A stretch of 64,000 bases of DNA from Lenzites betulinus (Eukaryota > Basidiomycota > Agaricomycetes > Polyporales > Polyporaceae), in the NCBI GenBank assembly GCA_022264855.1, contig JABYQU010000008.1, positions 620,001 through 684,000 of the forward strand, given 5' to 3'. Every line of letters begins with the position of its first letter. Position 1 is the first letter of the stretch. The position numbers were made by a program, and so were the translations under genes. The notes below the pieces were generated by a model. It saw only the letters and a list, made by a program, of their open reading frames with translations. It was not told where the DNA came from and did not search any database. Positions 23,457 through 34,326 of the stretch are shown piece after piece.

Positions 23457-26400
23457 ATGACGACGCTGCTTGCACCCATCGCCGAGCAGAATGTCGGACC
23501 AGCCCCTGTCATTGACGATGATGTTGAACCCGATGCACAGTGGAAGGAGGCCCTCCGGTCGAGGATTGAGCGGGGATTGCAATCCATGGTCGACAAGGTG
23601 AGGCAAGAGCGGGACTCGGGCTTGAGAGGCCTTCGCGAAGGCACGTACGAGTACGAGGCCGTTATGCGGACCTATCACGCCTCCATGGACCACGTCCGCC
23701 GGATTGCCGAGGATCAGTTCTCGCAGGAGCTCAAGATCGCGCGCTTCGAGCGTTCCCTCGAGCAAGGCAAGGAGGTGGAGGGAGAGGAGTTCGCGGCGTT
23801 CCGGAGAGAGCAGCAGGCCATCTGGGATAAGATCAAGAAGGACGGGGCAGAGCGGCCTCCAGGTCGGCAGGGTCCTGCCGTCGTTGAAGGGCCTCCTGGG
23901 CAGAATGGTGAACCTACGTCCGAGCCCGCGAGAGCAAGTGGTGAGCACGACGCTAGGGAAGGGCCGTCTATACCATATCGTGATTCCCACCCAGTTGCCA
24001 GAGCACCAGGCCCTGAATACCGCCCCAGAGATCGCACACAGAGCGGCGGGTCAGACCAAGTAGGCGGCGTTCCAGGCAGCTATGGGAGCAGACCAGCTCG
24101 TTCGCGCGGAAACTCCTCCGTCTTGGCTGCGGACCTCGAGCTCCCATCTCCGGGTCCTTCTCCGTACGACCAGTCGTCGATTGGTCGCCAAGGTCTCAGC
24201 ACATTATCCAGGACGAGACCCCAGGACATTTGGCTCCCAGCGCAGTCCCCCATTATCAAGGAGAACGGCTCCGCGACGTCTCGCACATTCGCTCATGCCG
24301 CGTCTCCGGGCATACCCCCGGTTAGCCCGAATGTGCGCGAGGGCCCCTCCAACGATGGTCCCGGACGGACCGCCTCGCGTGCGGGGAGCATCCGCTTGAA
24401 CGAACGACCTTCTCCCCTCGGCGACTACGACGCGAGCTCGTCTCTTCCTCGGGATCGTTTCGGCATGGGCTCCCTGGAGGACCGGATGTCCTCGCGCAAG
24501 GGCAAGGAGCCGGACCGGTCAGAGCAGATGTCGCCCCAACCCACGACTCCCTACGAGTATTATGCGCCGCGCCGCGCCGACTCGCGTGCGGCGATGCCCA
24601 TCACGCCTGTCCGCCCGTCACTCCCCGCCCAGTCGGATGACACCTACTTCTACCAGGCAAGCCCAGTATCGGCGCGCCCCCGTCCGGACAGCGAGGACAG
24701 GGAGGGCATTCCGGTACGCAAACGCTCCACGCGCCGTAGCATCAACTCAGACCAGAGCTCCCCCGAGAACCCGCGCTACATCCCGCCTAGCTCTGCCGCC
24801 GCGCGCCCTATTCCCAATAAGCGCTCCTTCAACGGCGCCGAGTATGACAATTGGCCGCCGCAGTCGGGCATGTTTTTCGGCCCACAGAGCCCACCAGCCT
24901 CCTACGCCACGTCCAACAGTCGCCCTATCCCCCGCCCTTCAACGAATGACGACAACCCTCGGCGGCACTCCCCGTCCGGGCCATGGCATGGTTCGCAGAG
25001 CCCTCCCGACGCCTTCCCCTTCTCCGGACACGACCTTCCGTTCAGCTCCAGCCCGCGTCCCCGCTACAACACCGGCAGCTCTGTCGGGAGCGCCGGGGGA
25101 GGTGGCGGCGGTGGCGGTGGCGGCCGACGCAACTCGAACGGCTCGCGCTCGGTGCGTTCGCGGTCGTCCCGCCAGGAGTTCTGGGGCCCCGCAGACGTGT
25201 CGCAGCGTCCACTGGCGACGTACGAGGAGCAGTCTGTGGCGTCCGACAGTGAGTCCGAGAAGGACTACGGGATGGACCTTGACAACCTGTGGCGTGTGCG
25301 CGAGCGGCAGGAGCTCGCGTGGACGCTGGCGAAGGAGCAGGAGGCTGCCAAGAAGGCCAAGGAAGCAGAGCGACTGCAGGAGGAGGCACGGCGAAAGGAG
25401 GAGGAGGCGCGCAAGAAGGAAGAGGAAGCGAAGCGGCAGGCGGAGGAAGCACGGCGGAAGGAGGAAGAGGTGCGGCTGCGCGCGTTGGAGATCCAGCAGA
25501 AGGAGGAGGAGCTGCGTCGACGCGAGGCCGAACTCCTTCAGCGCGAGCTTGAGGCGAAGTTCAAGGAGGAACGCCGACTACGCGAAGAGGTGGAGGCGCG
25601 GCTGCAGGAAGAGATCCGCAGGCGGCAGGAAGCGGAGGAAGAAGCGAAGAGGCGCGAGGAGGCAGAGACTAGGAGACGTCAGCGGGAAGAGGCGGAACGA
25701 CGGGAGATGGAGGAGGCGGAGAAGCGGAGACAAGAACGTGAGGAGAGCGAGAGAATCAGGCGAGAGCGTGAGGACGCCGATCGACAAGAGCGAGAGCAGC
25801 GGGAACGTGCACGGAGGGAGAAGGAGGATAGGGAGAGGCGAGAACGAGAGGCCCAGGAGAAACGTGAGCAGGCTGCGCGGGCGAAGCGAGAGCGAGAGGA
25901 GCGTGAAAGGGAGGCGCGGGAAAAGGAGGAACGCGAGAAGGAGAGGCGAGCCAAGGAGGAGCGCGAGCGCCGGGAGAAAGCGCGGGAACAAGAGTTGGAA
26001 CGGAAGGCGAAAGAGCAACAAGAACAAGAGGAGAAGCGCAAACAGCTCGCAGCCGAGCGCGAGGCCGAACTTTTGCAAGCGCAAAGGGCCGCCACCGCAC
26101 GTCTTGAAGCAGAACGCCAGCAGAAGGAGGCGGCATTGGCGGCGGAAGCCGAGGCCCGCGCGCAAGCTCAGGCAGAGGCCCGCGCACTCGCCGACGCCGC
26201 TGCACGTCAACGCGAGGAAGCTGCCACGCGCCGACAGGACGAGTCTGCGCGCCGGCGCTCAACCGAAGTCTCCTCAAGGACCAGCATCGTTGCCAGCCAG
26301 TCTTCGTCAGACGTATCCGATGACCTCGAGGACCCGCAGCTTATTCGACAGCAGCAGATCATCCTTGAGCAAATCCAGGTCGCCCGAGCCAAGGAAGAAG

Positions 26401-27635
26401 CCGCCAAGCGCGCTGAGGATGCTCGCAAGCTTGCTGCCGAGACCCAGAGGCGTACCGAGGAGGAAGCACGACGTCTGGCGGATGAAAGCGCGAGACGGCG
26501 GTCCGCCGAAGAGGAGGCCAGGAAGGCGCTTGAGGAGGAAGGGCATCGGAAGGAGATGGAAGCGCGGAAACGCGCTGAGGAGGAGTATAGGCGCAAGGAG
26601 GAGGAGGCCAAGAAACGCGAGGATGCAATTTTGGCGGACGTCCTTCGACGCTCACAGGAGGAGCACCGACGCCAGGAAGAGCAGCGGAAGAGGCAGAACA
26701 GCGTGGGCAGCTCGTCCGACACTGGCCGTTCTGCGGGATATTCATCAGCAGCATACTCTACGCCTCGTCCAGTTCCTACCCATGGCCCGTCTATCTATAC
26801 TGGACCATCAGCGGGTGATCGCAACAGCACCGCGTCCTCGTCGAGCTATAGCAGCTCCAGCAGCTACTCCGCGGCCTCAGCACGGTCGACGTCCACCGGT
26901 TACACCTCCTCCTCCAGTCGTGCTACCGCCATACCGACTCCTGGTACTGCTCCGATGCCTAGTCCTAGTGCGACTTCCAGCTCGAAGGGCGCATGGAAGA
27001 CATCCTCCTTTTCGCAGCCCGGCACCAGTCCAACCACTCCCAATCGGCCTAGCCCAAGCAGTCCCTATCGCACCGCTTACGGCACCGCCGCCCCACAGTC
27101 ACCCTCTCCCGCTAGTCATGCTCGGCCTGCGACGTCCCACAATGCAGAGGAAGAGTGGGCTCGCCGCCAGGAAGAACAAGCGCGCAAGCAATTCGAGCAG
27201 TTCCAGCGAGACCAGGAGGCGCAACAACGCCGTGTGGAAGCGCGGGCAGTAAAGCAGATGAGCAAGGAGGATGTCATCAAGCTTTTCGATGACCACGAAC
27301 GTCGATGGGCGCGTCTTGCAAATATGGACATCCTCGGTTGGCAGTCGTTCCCTTGGCCGATGCTGAAGCCGCCGAAGGACCCTGAGCAGATCACATATGC
27401 CGAAGTCCAGGCGTACGTCTTGTCGCCTCATCATCCGGGGGAGAAGACGTCGAAAGAGCGGATCAAAGACCACTTACGCAAGTGGCATCCCGACCGCTTC
27501 GAGACAAAGCTGTTACCGAAGGTCCGGGAGGAGGAGCGCGAGACCGTGAAGGAAGGCGCAGGAGCCGTCGCGCGACACCTTAACAAGGTACTTGGCAGCC
27601 TCTCTGCGAGCGCTGAGAACGGCCTGTTTGGATAG
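23457..27635 (+). CDS. Large coiled-coil protein with C-terminal HPD (J-domain-like) segment
   Basis: One uninterrupted frame of 1392 codons starting at ATG 23457, which is remarkable in this intron-rich neighbourhood. Order of regions: a helical N-terminus (about 1-140); a long disordered stretch rich in P, S, R and Y (about 140-600) with a run of nine glycines (about 548-556); a very long highly charged coiled coil of E/R/K/A (about 600-1085, with KEEEARKKEEEAKR-type repeats); a serine-rich segment (about 1085-1220); and a compact C-terminal domain. The last part reads ITYAEVQAYVLSP, RIKDHLRKWHPDRFETKLLP and KEGAGAVARHLNKVLGSL. The HPD tripeptide at about 1344 between two helices resembles a J-domain and the C-terminal part of NFKBIL1-like proteins. 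A cytoskeletal, trafficking or Hsp70-cofactor role is possible but unproven. Confidence 0.85.
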   Translation: MTTLLAPIAEQNVGPAPVIDDDVEPDAQWKEALRSRIERGLQSMVDKVRQERDSGLRGLREGTYEYEAVMRTYHASMDHVRRIAEDQFSQELKIARFERSLEQGKEVEGEEFAAFRREQQAIWDKIKKDGAERPPGRQGPAVVEGPPGQNGEPTSEPARASGEHDAREGPSIPYRDSHPVARAPGPEYRPRDRTQSGGSDQVGGVPGSYGSRPARSRGNSSVLAADLELPSPGPSPYDQSSIGRQGLSTLSRTRPQDIWLPAQSPIIKENGSATSRTFAHAASPGIPPVSPNVREGPSNDGPGRTASRAGSIRLNERPSPLGDYDASSSLPRDRFGMGSLEDRMSSRKGKEPDRSEQMSPQPTTPYEYYAPRRADSRAAMPITPVRPSLPAQSDDTYFYQASPVSARPRPDSEDREGIPVRKRSTRRSINSDQSSPENPRYIPPSSAAARPIPNKRSFNGAEYDNWPPQSGMFFGPQSPPASYATSNSRPIPRPSTNDDNPRRHSPSGPWHGSQSPPDAFPFSGHDLPFSSSPRPRYNTGSSVGSAGGGGGGGGGGRRNSNGSRSVRSRSSRQEFWGPADVSQRPLATYEEQSVASDSESEKDYGMDLDNLWRVRERQELAWTLAKEQEAAKKAKEAERLQEEARRKEEEARKKEEEAKRQAEEARRKEEEVRLRALEIQQKEEELRRREAELLQRELEAKFKEERRLREEVEARLQEEIRRRQEAEEEAKRREEAETRRRQREEAERREMEEAEKRRQEREESERIRREREDADRQEREQRERARREKEDRERREREAQEKREQAARAKREREEREREAREKEEREKERRAKEERERREKAREQELERKAKEQQEQEEKRKQLAAEREAELLQAQRAATARLEAERQQKEAALAAEAEARAQAQAEARALADAAARQREEAATRRQDESARRRSTEVSSRTSIVASQSSSDVSDDLEDPQLIRQQQIILEQIQVARAKEEAAKRAEDARKLAAETQRRTEEEARRLADESARRRSAEEEARKALEEEGHRKEMEARKRAEEEYRRKEEEAKKREDAILADVLRRSQEEHRRQEEQRKRQNSVGSSSDTGRSAGYSSAAYSTPRPVPTHGPSIYTGPSAGDRNSTASSSSYSSSSSYSAASARSTSTGYTSSSSRATAIPTPGTAPMPSPSATSSSKGAWKTSSFSQPGTSPTTPNRPSPSSPYRTAYGTAAPQSPSPASHARPATSHNAEEEWARRQEEQARKQFEQFQRDQEAQQRRVEARAVKQMSKEDVIKLFDDHERRWARLANMDILGWQSFPWPMLKPPKDPEQITYAEVQAYVLSPHHPGEKTSKERIKDHLRKWHPDRFETKLLPKVREEERETVKEGAGAVARHLNKVLGSLSASAENGLFG

Positions 27636-28582
27636 GTGTACGAGTAAGCACCCTATCCTTGACTTAACGTGTCACATACCTGACCCGCACATTTTGCAGT
27701 TGAGAACGAATCAAAGCGAACTGTAGTCCGATACCCCACCTCATGCACTGTAGGATTATCATTCATTCATGACCCGAATATATATCAGCATACTCCAGGG
27801 CGTTTGTACACTCGCGATAGGACGCATAGCAGAAAGGACTGGGCAATCATATTAATCATATGTACAATCTAGAAATGCATGACGCAGCGCATACACCCAC
27901 CTTGAAGACGACCATGTCAGACTTTGACAGGCTATAAGGCCTATGGCAAATCCAAAGGAAAACATGAGCTTGAGAATGTCTGAGCCCGAGGGGGTTTCTA
28001 GACCTACGAGTTCAAGATTTATCGACGGTCGGTATTAACGACTGTGACGGTCACTTGATAGTACTGTAGGAGCGTCATGACAGCGGGAGGTGATCCAACT
28101 TGCGTACCCATACTCATGTAGTTGACGCAGCCAAATATCACAAGGTCCAGCTGGCAACGAGTGGAAGGGCGTGGAGGAAGGACGCAACCAGAGTTTCAAC
28201 TCCCTGAGAGTGAATACCGTATAAGTGCATAAGTATAAGTAGCTGTCCTTGCTATAGGTGGTTTGATCCCGACATTGACTGAGGCGGTGCCGGGGGTCTC
28301 GCTGTGCTCGATGCAGTTTCGAGTTTGCTGCGGCCAGGAAGCTCTCCAAACCCTTCAACTTCTTCAACAACTTGACTGCTTGAATGGTCTCAGAAGCCCA
28401 CCGGTGCGCTGGTCACACTGTGTGGAATAGTATTGAGTTGCGTGCAAGCCTTCAGGCTGCTGGTATGTGTCATGCTGTTCATGACAAGCGTCGAAAGTCT
28501 TCAACGCTCTACCTCGCACCACACCGAGTACAAAACAAAGGAGTCGACCAAATAACCCAAACTACGCTGCGCAGTGTTCTAC
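27636..28582. other. Intergenic region between convergent genes
   Basis: About 950 bp holding the 3' ends of the coiled-coil gene and of the dehydrogenase that faces it. I see no gene in it. Confidence 0.35.
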
Positions 28583-29904
28583 TCACGCCTCTACCAGGTC
28601 CGTCGTAGTGATGATGGGCTTCCACTCCTCGAGATTGGCGAGCGCTGAGGTGAGTGCGCCCTTCACCTCGTGGTAACAGTCGTTGCCAATCTGAATCGTC
28701 CTAGGCAACGTCTTTCCCTTTGCAACGCCCTCGCCCTTGACAAGGTCGACAATCAGCTCACAGAGCTTCACAGGGTCACCGGGTTGCTTCCCGTCCAATG
28801 CTGGCAAATGCAAATTAGCGCACATATAGACGCACATTCGGATAAAGCGTACCAGTAAAGATTTTGTCCAACGCCGTGATGCTTTCACGATAATCTATGG
28901 GGCGGATCTGTTTCAACGCATATGCGAGCGGTAAGAAAGGTGAGCACGCGTACCTTCGATTTTGTTTTCGTAGGGTACGCGGTTTCCTTCGGAGATGAAT
29001 TTCGTGCGAAAGTATCCGGGCTCAACGCAGATGCTCCGCACGCCGAAAGGGGCCGTTTCTGCATCCATGGACTCCGAGAGGCCTACGGGTAAGGACGGTG
29101 AGACTTAGCAACGTCTTTAGCGATTGCAAACTCACCTCGCATCGCATGCTTCACTGCGGCATACATGCCGAGCGCAGCGCCACCACTGATCGACTGAATT
29201 TCAGCTCCTCAGGAATCCGATAGATGACAAGATGCTTACACCCAACCGCACAGAGAGCCGTTCCAGACGATCATGCCCGAACGTTGCTTGCGTAGGTACG
29301 GCAGGAATGCTCGAGCAACGTTCAAGCCACCGAACAAACCAACGCTGGTGATGAACGATATGCGTGAGGAGTATACACATGCCCGGTGAGTAAATGGCAC
29401 ATACTTGAACTGCTGGAAAGTGGCTTCGGGGCTATTTACAGGCGTATAGTGAGCAAATCACACGAAACCGCCCCATGGAAGCAGATAACCCACGTAATCT
29501 CTTCCAAAGCCCCCACTGCAACCCAGGCAGCTAGAGGATATGATGACGATGTTAGCGTACATCTCGAAGCCCATCACGAAGGCCAATCACCTGCGTTGTT
29601 GACAACGATGTCAACGCGACCGTGGATGGCCACCGCTTTATGTGCGATGATCTTGAGCTCATCCAGAGGCGCGGTCACATCCAGTTCAAGCACATCAGCG
29701 CCTTGCGCCTTCAATTCTTCCACCTGGGTCAGCGAACGCCGACGACCGGTCGCGATGACCTTGTCGCCGCGCTTGAGGGCCGCAAGAGCAAGCTCTCGAC
29801 CGATGCCCGAACTGCCCGCAGAGGTTAGTGCCCTCGGATGTCGTACGCGAGAATCGTCCCGCTCACGAGGTGCCCGTAATCAACCACACAAGGGAGGAAG
29901 ACAT
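28583..29904 (-). CDS. Short-chain dehydrogenase/reductase (classical SDR)
   Basis: Predicted minus-strand exons are 29867-29904, 29591-29811, 29494-29530, 29405-29431, 29240-29344, 29136-29185, 28954-29082, 28853-28894 and 28583-28800, giving 288 residues. The Rossmann cofactor motif is WLITGTSSGIG near the N-terminus (split by intron 1). ATGRRR follows the second strand, which suggests NADP(H). VNNA marks strand 4. The catalytic Tyr-Lys pair is in GMYAAVKHAMRG (YxxxK), and VEPGYFRTKF follows. The family serine would lie in NGSLCG. The C-terminal region (KLCELIVDLVKGEGVAKGKT) matches fungal SDRs close to oxidoreductases of unknown substrate. Exons 3 and 4 are tiny (37 and 27 nt); their joins fit the family sequence GALEEIT and QQFNVGLFGGLNV. 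The gene is head to head with the membrane-protein gene at 30590. Confidence 0.88.
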
Positions 29905-30589
29905 GACTATGAGATGGATGGGAGTGGATGAAAGGGTGCGCAACTGTCTCGTCCGTCTGGATGCTTTTCTAGTGGCTCTACAGCTTATCGCGGTTCACGA
30001 TGTTGTGTGTGATGTAGAGGTCATGCGCGTGCCTAGGAGACGTTACGTTGGGAGAAACCATCTCCGCGCGCGTCTTCGGATGTTTTTTAGGGCCGCAGCT
30101 CACCGCGTCGCGGTTACAGAAAAGCGCGGGTCTTACCCGATAATGCCTTGATGTCCGCGGACGATCCCGTTGAATACACTGAATTGCGTCTGGGACCGAC
30201 GCCGAGACTGAGTCCTACTTATCCGTCGGATGAGCTTCTAGGTTGTCAAGGGATGAAGCTGCATCGCATGGCGTACAACGTTCCACGGCAGATCCGCCCT
30301 GAACGGGATCAGGTGCGGGCGGTAACGAGGACGAAGGCGGATCGCGGCTGTTTGCCGCCACAAAGCACGCTAGAGCACCTGAAGGAGCGCACTGCCTGCA
30401 TTCAAGGCCGGGTCAATATAGACATGGATTTTTCCCAGTTATTTTGCTAACTCAAAGTCGGTTTGAGCGCAGTCAGGGTCGCCAGAACTCCAATGCATCT
30501 AAAAGTCCACTTTCGAGGCCGAGGGCAGCCTCTCTCTGCCCATCGCTCGCCCCCTTCACCATTCTTGTACTCTCTTCTGACCGATCACC
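29905..30589. promoter_or_regulatory. Divergent promoter region, SDR and DUF6534-like gene
   Basis: 685 bp between two divergent start codons with no supported coding sequence. A TATA-like CAATATAGAC lies near 30413-30422 on the plus strand. Confidence 0.4.
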
Positions 30590-31971
30590 ATGGGGGCCTT
30601 GGACCAGTCGCTCGGGTGAGTGGCTCTCGATGCTCACATCGTCCTTGCGCCTATTAAACCCATCCCTAGTGCGCTCCTGATCGGGACGTGGTTCAATGCG
30701 ATGTTGTACATGCTGGAAATCACCCAGATGATCAAGTACTACAGGACGTTCCCGAAGGATAGATTCGCGTTCAAGCTCATGGTCGCGTTCTCCTTCCTCG
30801 TGGATACGCTCGGCACCGCGAACAACTGCGCATGTGTTTACCTTGTACGTCACCCGGTGCAGCCTTCTTGATAGCCTCAGTGCTGACGTTGTCCATAGTA
30901 TACTATCACCAACTGGGGGAACGGACAGTTCTTGCTTGTGCAAGGATGGACGATCCCCACTTACCTTGCCCTCTCCGGCCTCTCCGCCTTCATTTGTCAA
31001 CTTTTCCTTTGCTGGAGGTTCTTCAATTTGTGCGCTCATTCTCCTTCGTTCTCTGATGCCTGGTTGGCTCATTAATTTATGTCAGCTCCAAGAACTACTT
31101 CGTCACACCTTTCCTGGTAGCAACCACTTTCGTCGCGTTCATCGGCTCAGACATCAACGCCGACACAGTGGTCAAGTTCCCGAAGTATGAGCAGCGTGAC
31201 CACAATATCAAGACAGTGACCATCTGGCTTGGTACGTTTCGTCTCAGTGCGTTGCCCTCAGTTGCTGATCGTACGCCGCGCATCGTAGTCGCCAGTGCGG
31301 CCGCGGACATCTGTATCGCTGCCGCTCTCGTCTGGACGCTCCGCGGGATCAAGTCCTCCTTCAGCGGAACTAAAAGGTGAATTCCATTCAGCCTAAACTT
31401 CCGGCCGCCGCTCGTTCTCATGCATTATCCTGTCAACAGCTTGGTCAGACGCCTCACATTCTCGGCCATCCAGACGGGCTGTGCGACTTCGCTCCTTGCC
31501 GTCATCTGCCTGATTTTCTACCGCATCAACACCGAAAGCAACATCACCGTCGGCTTCGGCTTCTGCCTCGGGCGAGCGTACACGCTCACCATGCTTTTCA
31601 ACCTCAATACGCGTGTGACCGGTCGCGCCGATACATCGCACACCACAGGTCGGTCTTCTGGCATACACGACCTCGAGCGCGAAGCTGGTACGAACATCGA
31701 CCTCGGCTCGATGAGCGCGGGAGGCATCAGTATGTGTCCTGCTGATGGTGGATCCGACGTTCGTGTGACTGAAATTCCTGCACACTGTTTAGACGTTCAC
31801 CGCACCGCTATCGTGCATATTGACGAGGGTTCGAAGACGTTCTACGCGGGGGTCCGTCACTTTCTTCACATTTTACGTATGGCCGTATGACTGACGCTGC
31901 GGCTCCAGGAGCACCCTAACTCCGATACGCACTCCGATACGGAGACGAAGATCAACCCTGATTTGCGCTAA
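30590..31971 (+). CDS. DUF6534-like seven-transmembrane protein
   Basis: Predicted exons are 30590-30615, 30670-30844, 30899-31029, 31086-31231, 31289-31376, 31440-31729, 31793-31851 and 31909-31971, giving 325 residues. The sequence is mostly hydrophobic helices: LLIGTWFNAMLYMLEITQMI, a helix around FSFLVDTLGTANNCACVYL, one around YLALSGLSAFICQLFLCWRF, FVTPFLVATTFVAFIGSD, a helix around ASAAADICIAAALVWTLRGI, and CATSLLAVICLIFYRINTES. The segment GFGFCLGRAYTLTMLFNLNT closes the core and is typical of this agaricomycete family. A polar tail of about 80 residues follows (SHTTGRSSGIHDLERE and an acidic C-terminus). These proteins are receptor-like but no ligand or signalling role is established. 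Plasma-membrane location is inferred. Confidence 0.88.
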
Positions 31972-32539
31972 GCGTCGCCGAATACACGCTTGCCGTGCGG
32001 TAGAATCAGCCCGATGCTCTATCAAAAATCCTCTCCTTTGCTGTTCTTATCCTTACCTTTCAAGCTGGCGCCCGCGAATGTATGACCGGAACGCTAGCGG
32101 TATATTACTATATTCCTGCTGTAATTTATGCGGCTGGCGCGCATAATTCCTCGATGTTATCGACCGCTGCTCCGCTCGTAATCACAGTGTTTTCGTTCGT
32201 TCCAAACCCTGAACTGGAGAATCTAGAACACGGGGCTTTACGTTGGCTCTGTCTCGGACGTGAATAAAGTGCCATGCATATCAGATCTGGCAGAAACAGT
32301 GGCCCCACTCTGAACGTTAGCTCTCACACTCACGGTGCGCGAGCCACGACTATATGGTGCCGTTCTTCTCAGTAGATCACGGATCGGCTGGTGGGTCCAT
32401 CATGTTGTCCGACTCCGTCGCACAAACCTAATGATTTGCCTCCGCGAAGAAAAGGGAGATCTGTCCAGTATCTGTCCGTACTACGTAGATCGCAGCAGAC
32501 ATCAAAGCGCTAGGCCACGCTCGGAACACATTTAGGTCT
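31972..32539. other. Intergenic region between convergent genes
   Basis: About 570 bp between the DUF6534-like stop and the end of the cyclotransferase gene. No feature is supported. Confidence 0.35.
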
Positions 32540-34326
32540 TCACTTGAGCTTGCGTGGGTCCAGACGGGCTCTATAGTGCCTAAGGTAGATGAGGCGAAGT
32601 TGGACTAGGCAGATGGGCCAGTAACGTGCCGGTATGCACAAGGTGTCGGCCTCGCAGATCTGTCAAACTACCCTGCGACGTACCTTCCGCCGAGCGACCG
32701 GAGAATTTCCATGACATCATGGGCAATGTAGGTTGCATGAACCTGATTTGGTGTGGTTGTTAAAACAGAAAAGAGCGGATGTACTAAGACAGCTGACGGC
32801 CCTAGCTAGGGCCGGAAGTCGTGACATACCGTACAGTTCATCGATATATCATCGACAAGTGAGAACTGAACCTTGGATTATTGTATTGATCCCGGCACGT
32901 ATATCACAGATCACCAGTACTGTTGTTAACGGTATGGTTTGCCTTCCGATCTAACTCACGGCACCTCGTCTAGGGATGGTAACTTTAGCCTACTCCCGTA
33001 AGGGATACACCAGGGAAACACGGACCTCTAGTTCATACAGATGTGAGTCGTGTGACTCTGGAGCAAGTCGGCGGACGGCTTCTACAAGGTTATACAAGTA
33101 TTCCTGAAGGGAAACATAGCGATTCAGCATGCAGTCATGAAAGAGAACATCGCATATAAATCAACCTTGTTAGGGCCAGAGGGACCGACTGAGCGCCATA
33201 TGTGCTCTGCGAGCTGGTCTATGGGCTCGGAGCCAACTGCAAGTAACGAATCAGCAGTCGAATCCCATCATCTGAGCCTGCGAACATACTGAACGACGGA
33301 TTATCGGGTCGCCCGACGTAGCACTGTCAAGCCGTTAGCAAACAGCTAGTTCATACTCAGCGATGTGTCGATGACTGAACATACGTATGCCTATGAGGAA
33401 AATCCATACGTCACGGTCTGTCCGACATAGCCATTCGAGTGATTCACTGACGTTGTCTATCAGCACTCGCTCGTGGCCTTCGACGAGCCCATAAACGTTC
33501 AGCTTCTCGAGAGTGTATCCGTCCTATACCTAATCTCAGCGCAGGTACACTGCATCTCGGTAGGAAAACGCGCCTTCTCTCGATAGTCTGCGATACCGAT
33601 TACATTAGAAACTTCCGCAAGTGGCCGCGCTGGACAAGCTGCCTAGCATACCTAGGTAATCTCGCACTTCGGACTCGTACTCAGGATCGATTGTGTATGC
33701 GACACCTGTCCAGAAGTTGTTCAGCAGGACCTCCCGCAGTGCGAGCCGTCTGAATTACGAACCCCACACAACATCATCATCCGGGAATGGATCCTACGCC
33801 CTTCCGCATCAGCTCATGCCGGGACGGAGGGTGTACTATGAGCATGAACTACGCACCGCGGCAGAGAAATGATCCCAGTCCTCCTTATGCACAAGCGTGA
33901 CCACCCTTCCGGGGTTCTGGAGCCACGCGCGATCAGCGATACGTCTCTTTTCAAACCTTACCCCATCCTATAGATGGAGCATGCACTTACCTCCGGGGTG
34001 CCTCTATGATCGTGCGACTTCTGCGCAAAGCGTCGGACATAGCCCTTCAAATACCCATGAGCTAGAACGGCGCGCCACACACCACGGTGAGTAATCTATC
34101 TTTCAAACCATTCAAACCAACATATCAAGGACCTACTTTCTTCGATGACGTGGGGCGGAGGCTAAATCAATATCGGCAGGATGGTCAGTACATGTACTAC
34201 GGTCAGTGTTGAGACAGCTTCTAAACAAGGACATCAGAGACGTACCTTGAATATGAGAGAGCCGTAGCCAAAGACGATGTACGGTGGTCTAGAGTCTAGC
34301 ACACAGTGCGTCTGCTCCGCGGCCAT
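32540..34326 (-). CDS. GCG1: ChaC-type glutathione-specific gamma-glutamylcyclotransferase
   Basis: The enzyme cleaves glutathione to 5-oxoproline and Cys-Gly in the cytosol. Thirteen small exons are predicted on the minus strand: 34246-34326, 34137-34161, 33991-34061, 33857-33916, 33763-33793, 33652-33705, 33574-33587, 33452-33523, 33290-33323, 33166-33236, 33026-33103, 32684-32742 and 32540-32579 (229 residues). The family features are clear: IVFGYGSLIFK (20-24 is GYGSL), GYVRRFAQKSHDHRGTPE, NPGRVVTLVHKED, VVWGVAYTIDPEYE, then DYREK with catalytic Glu at about 111, DGYTLEKL, YVGRPDNPSF and SVGPSGPNKEYLYNL. The intron at 33524-33573 would be GC-AG, or its donor is mutated. The final two exons are separated by a longer 283-nt intron. 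If they do not belong, reading on past 33026 gives a stop at 32990. Confidence 0.83.
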
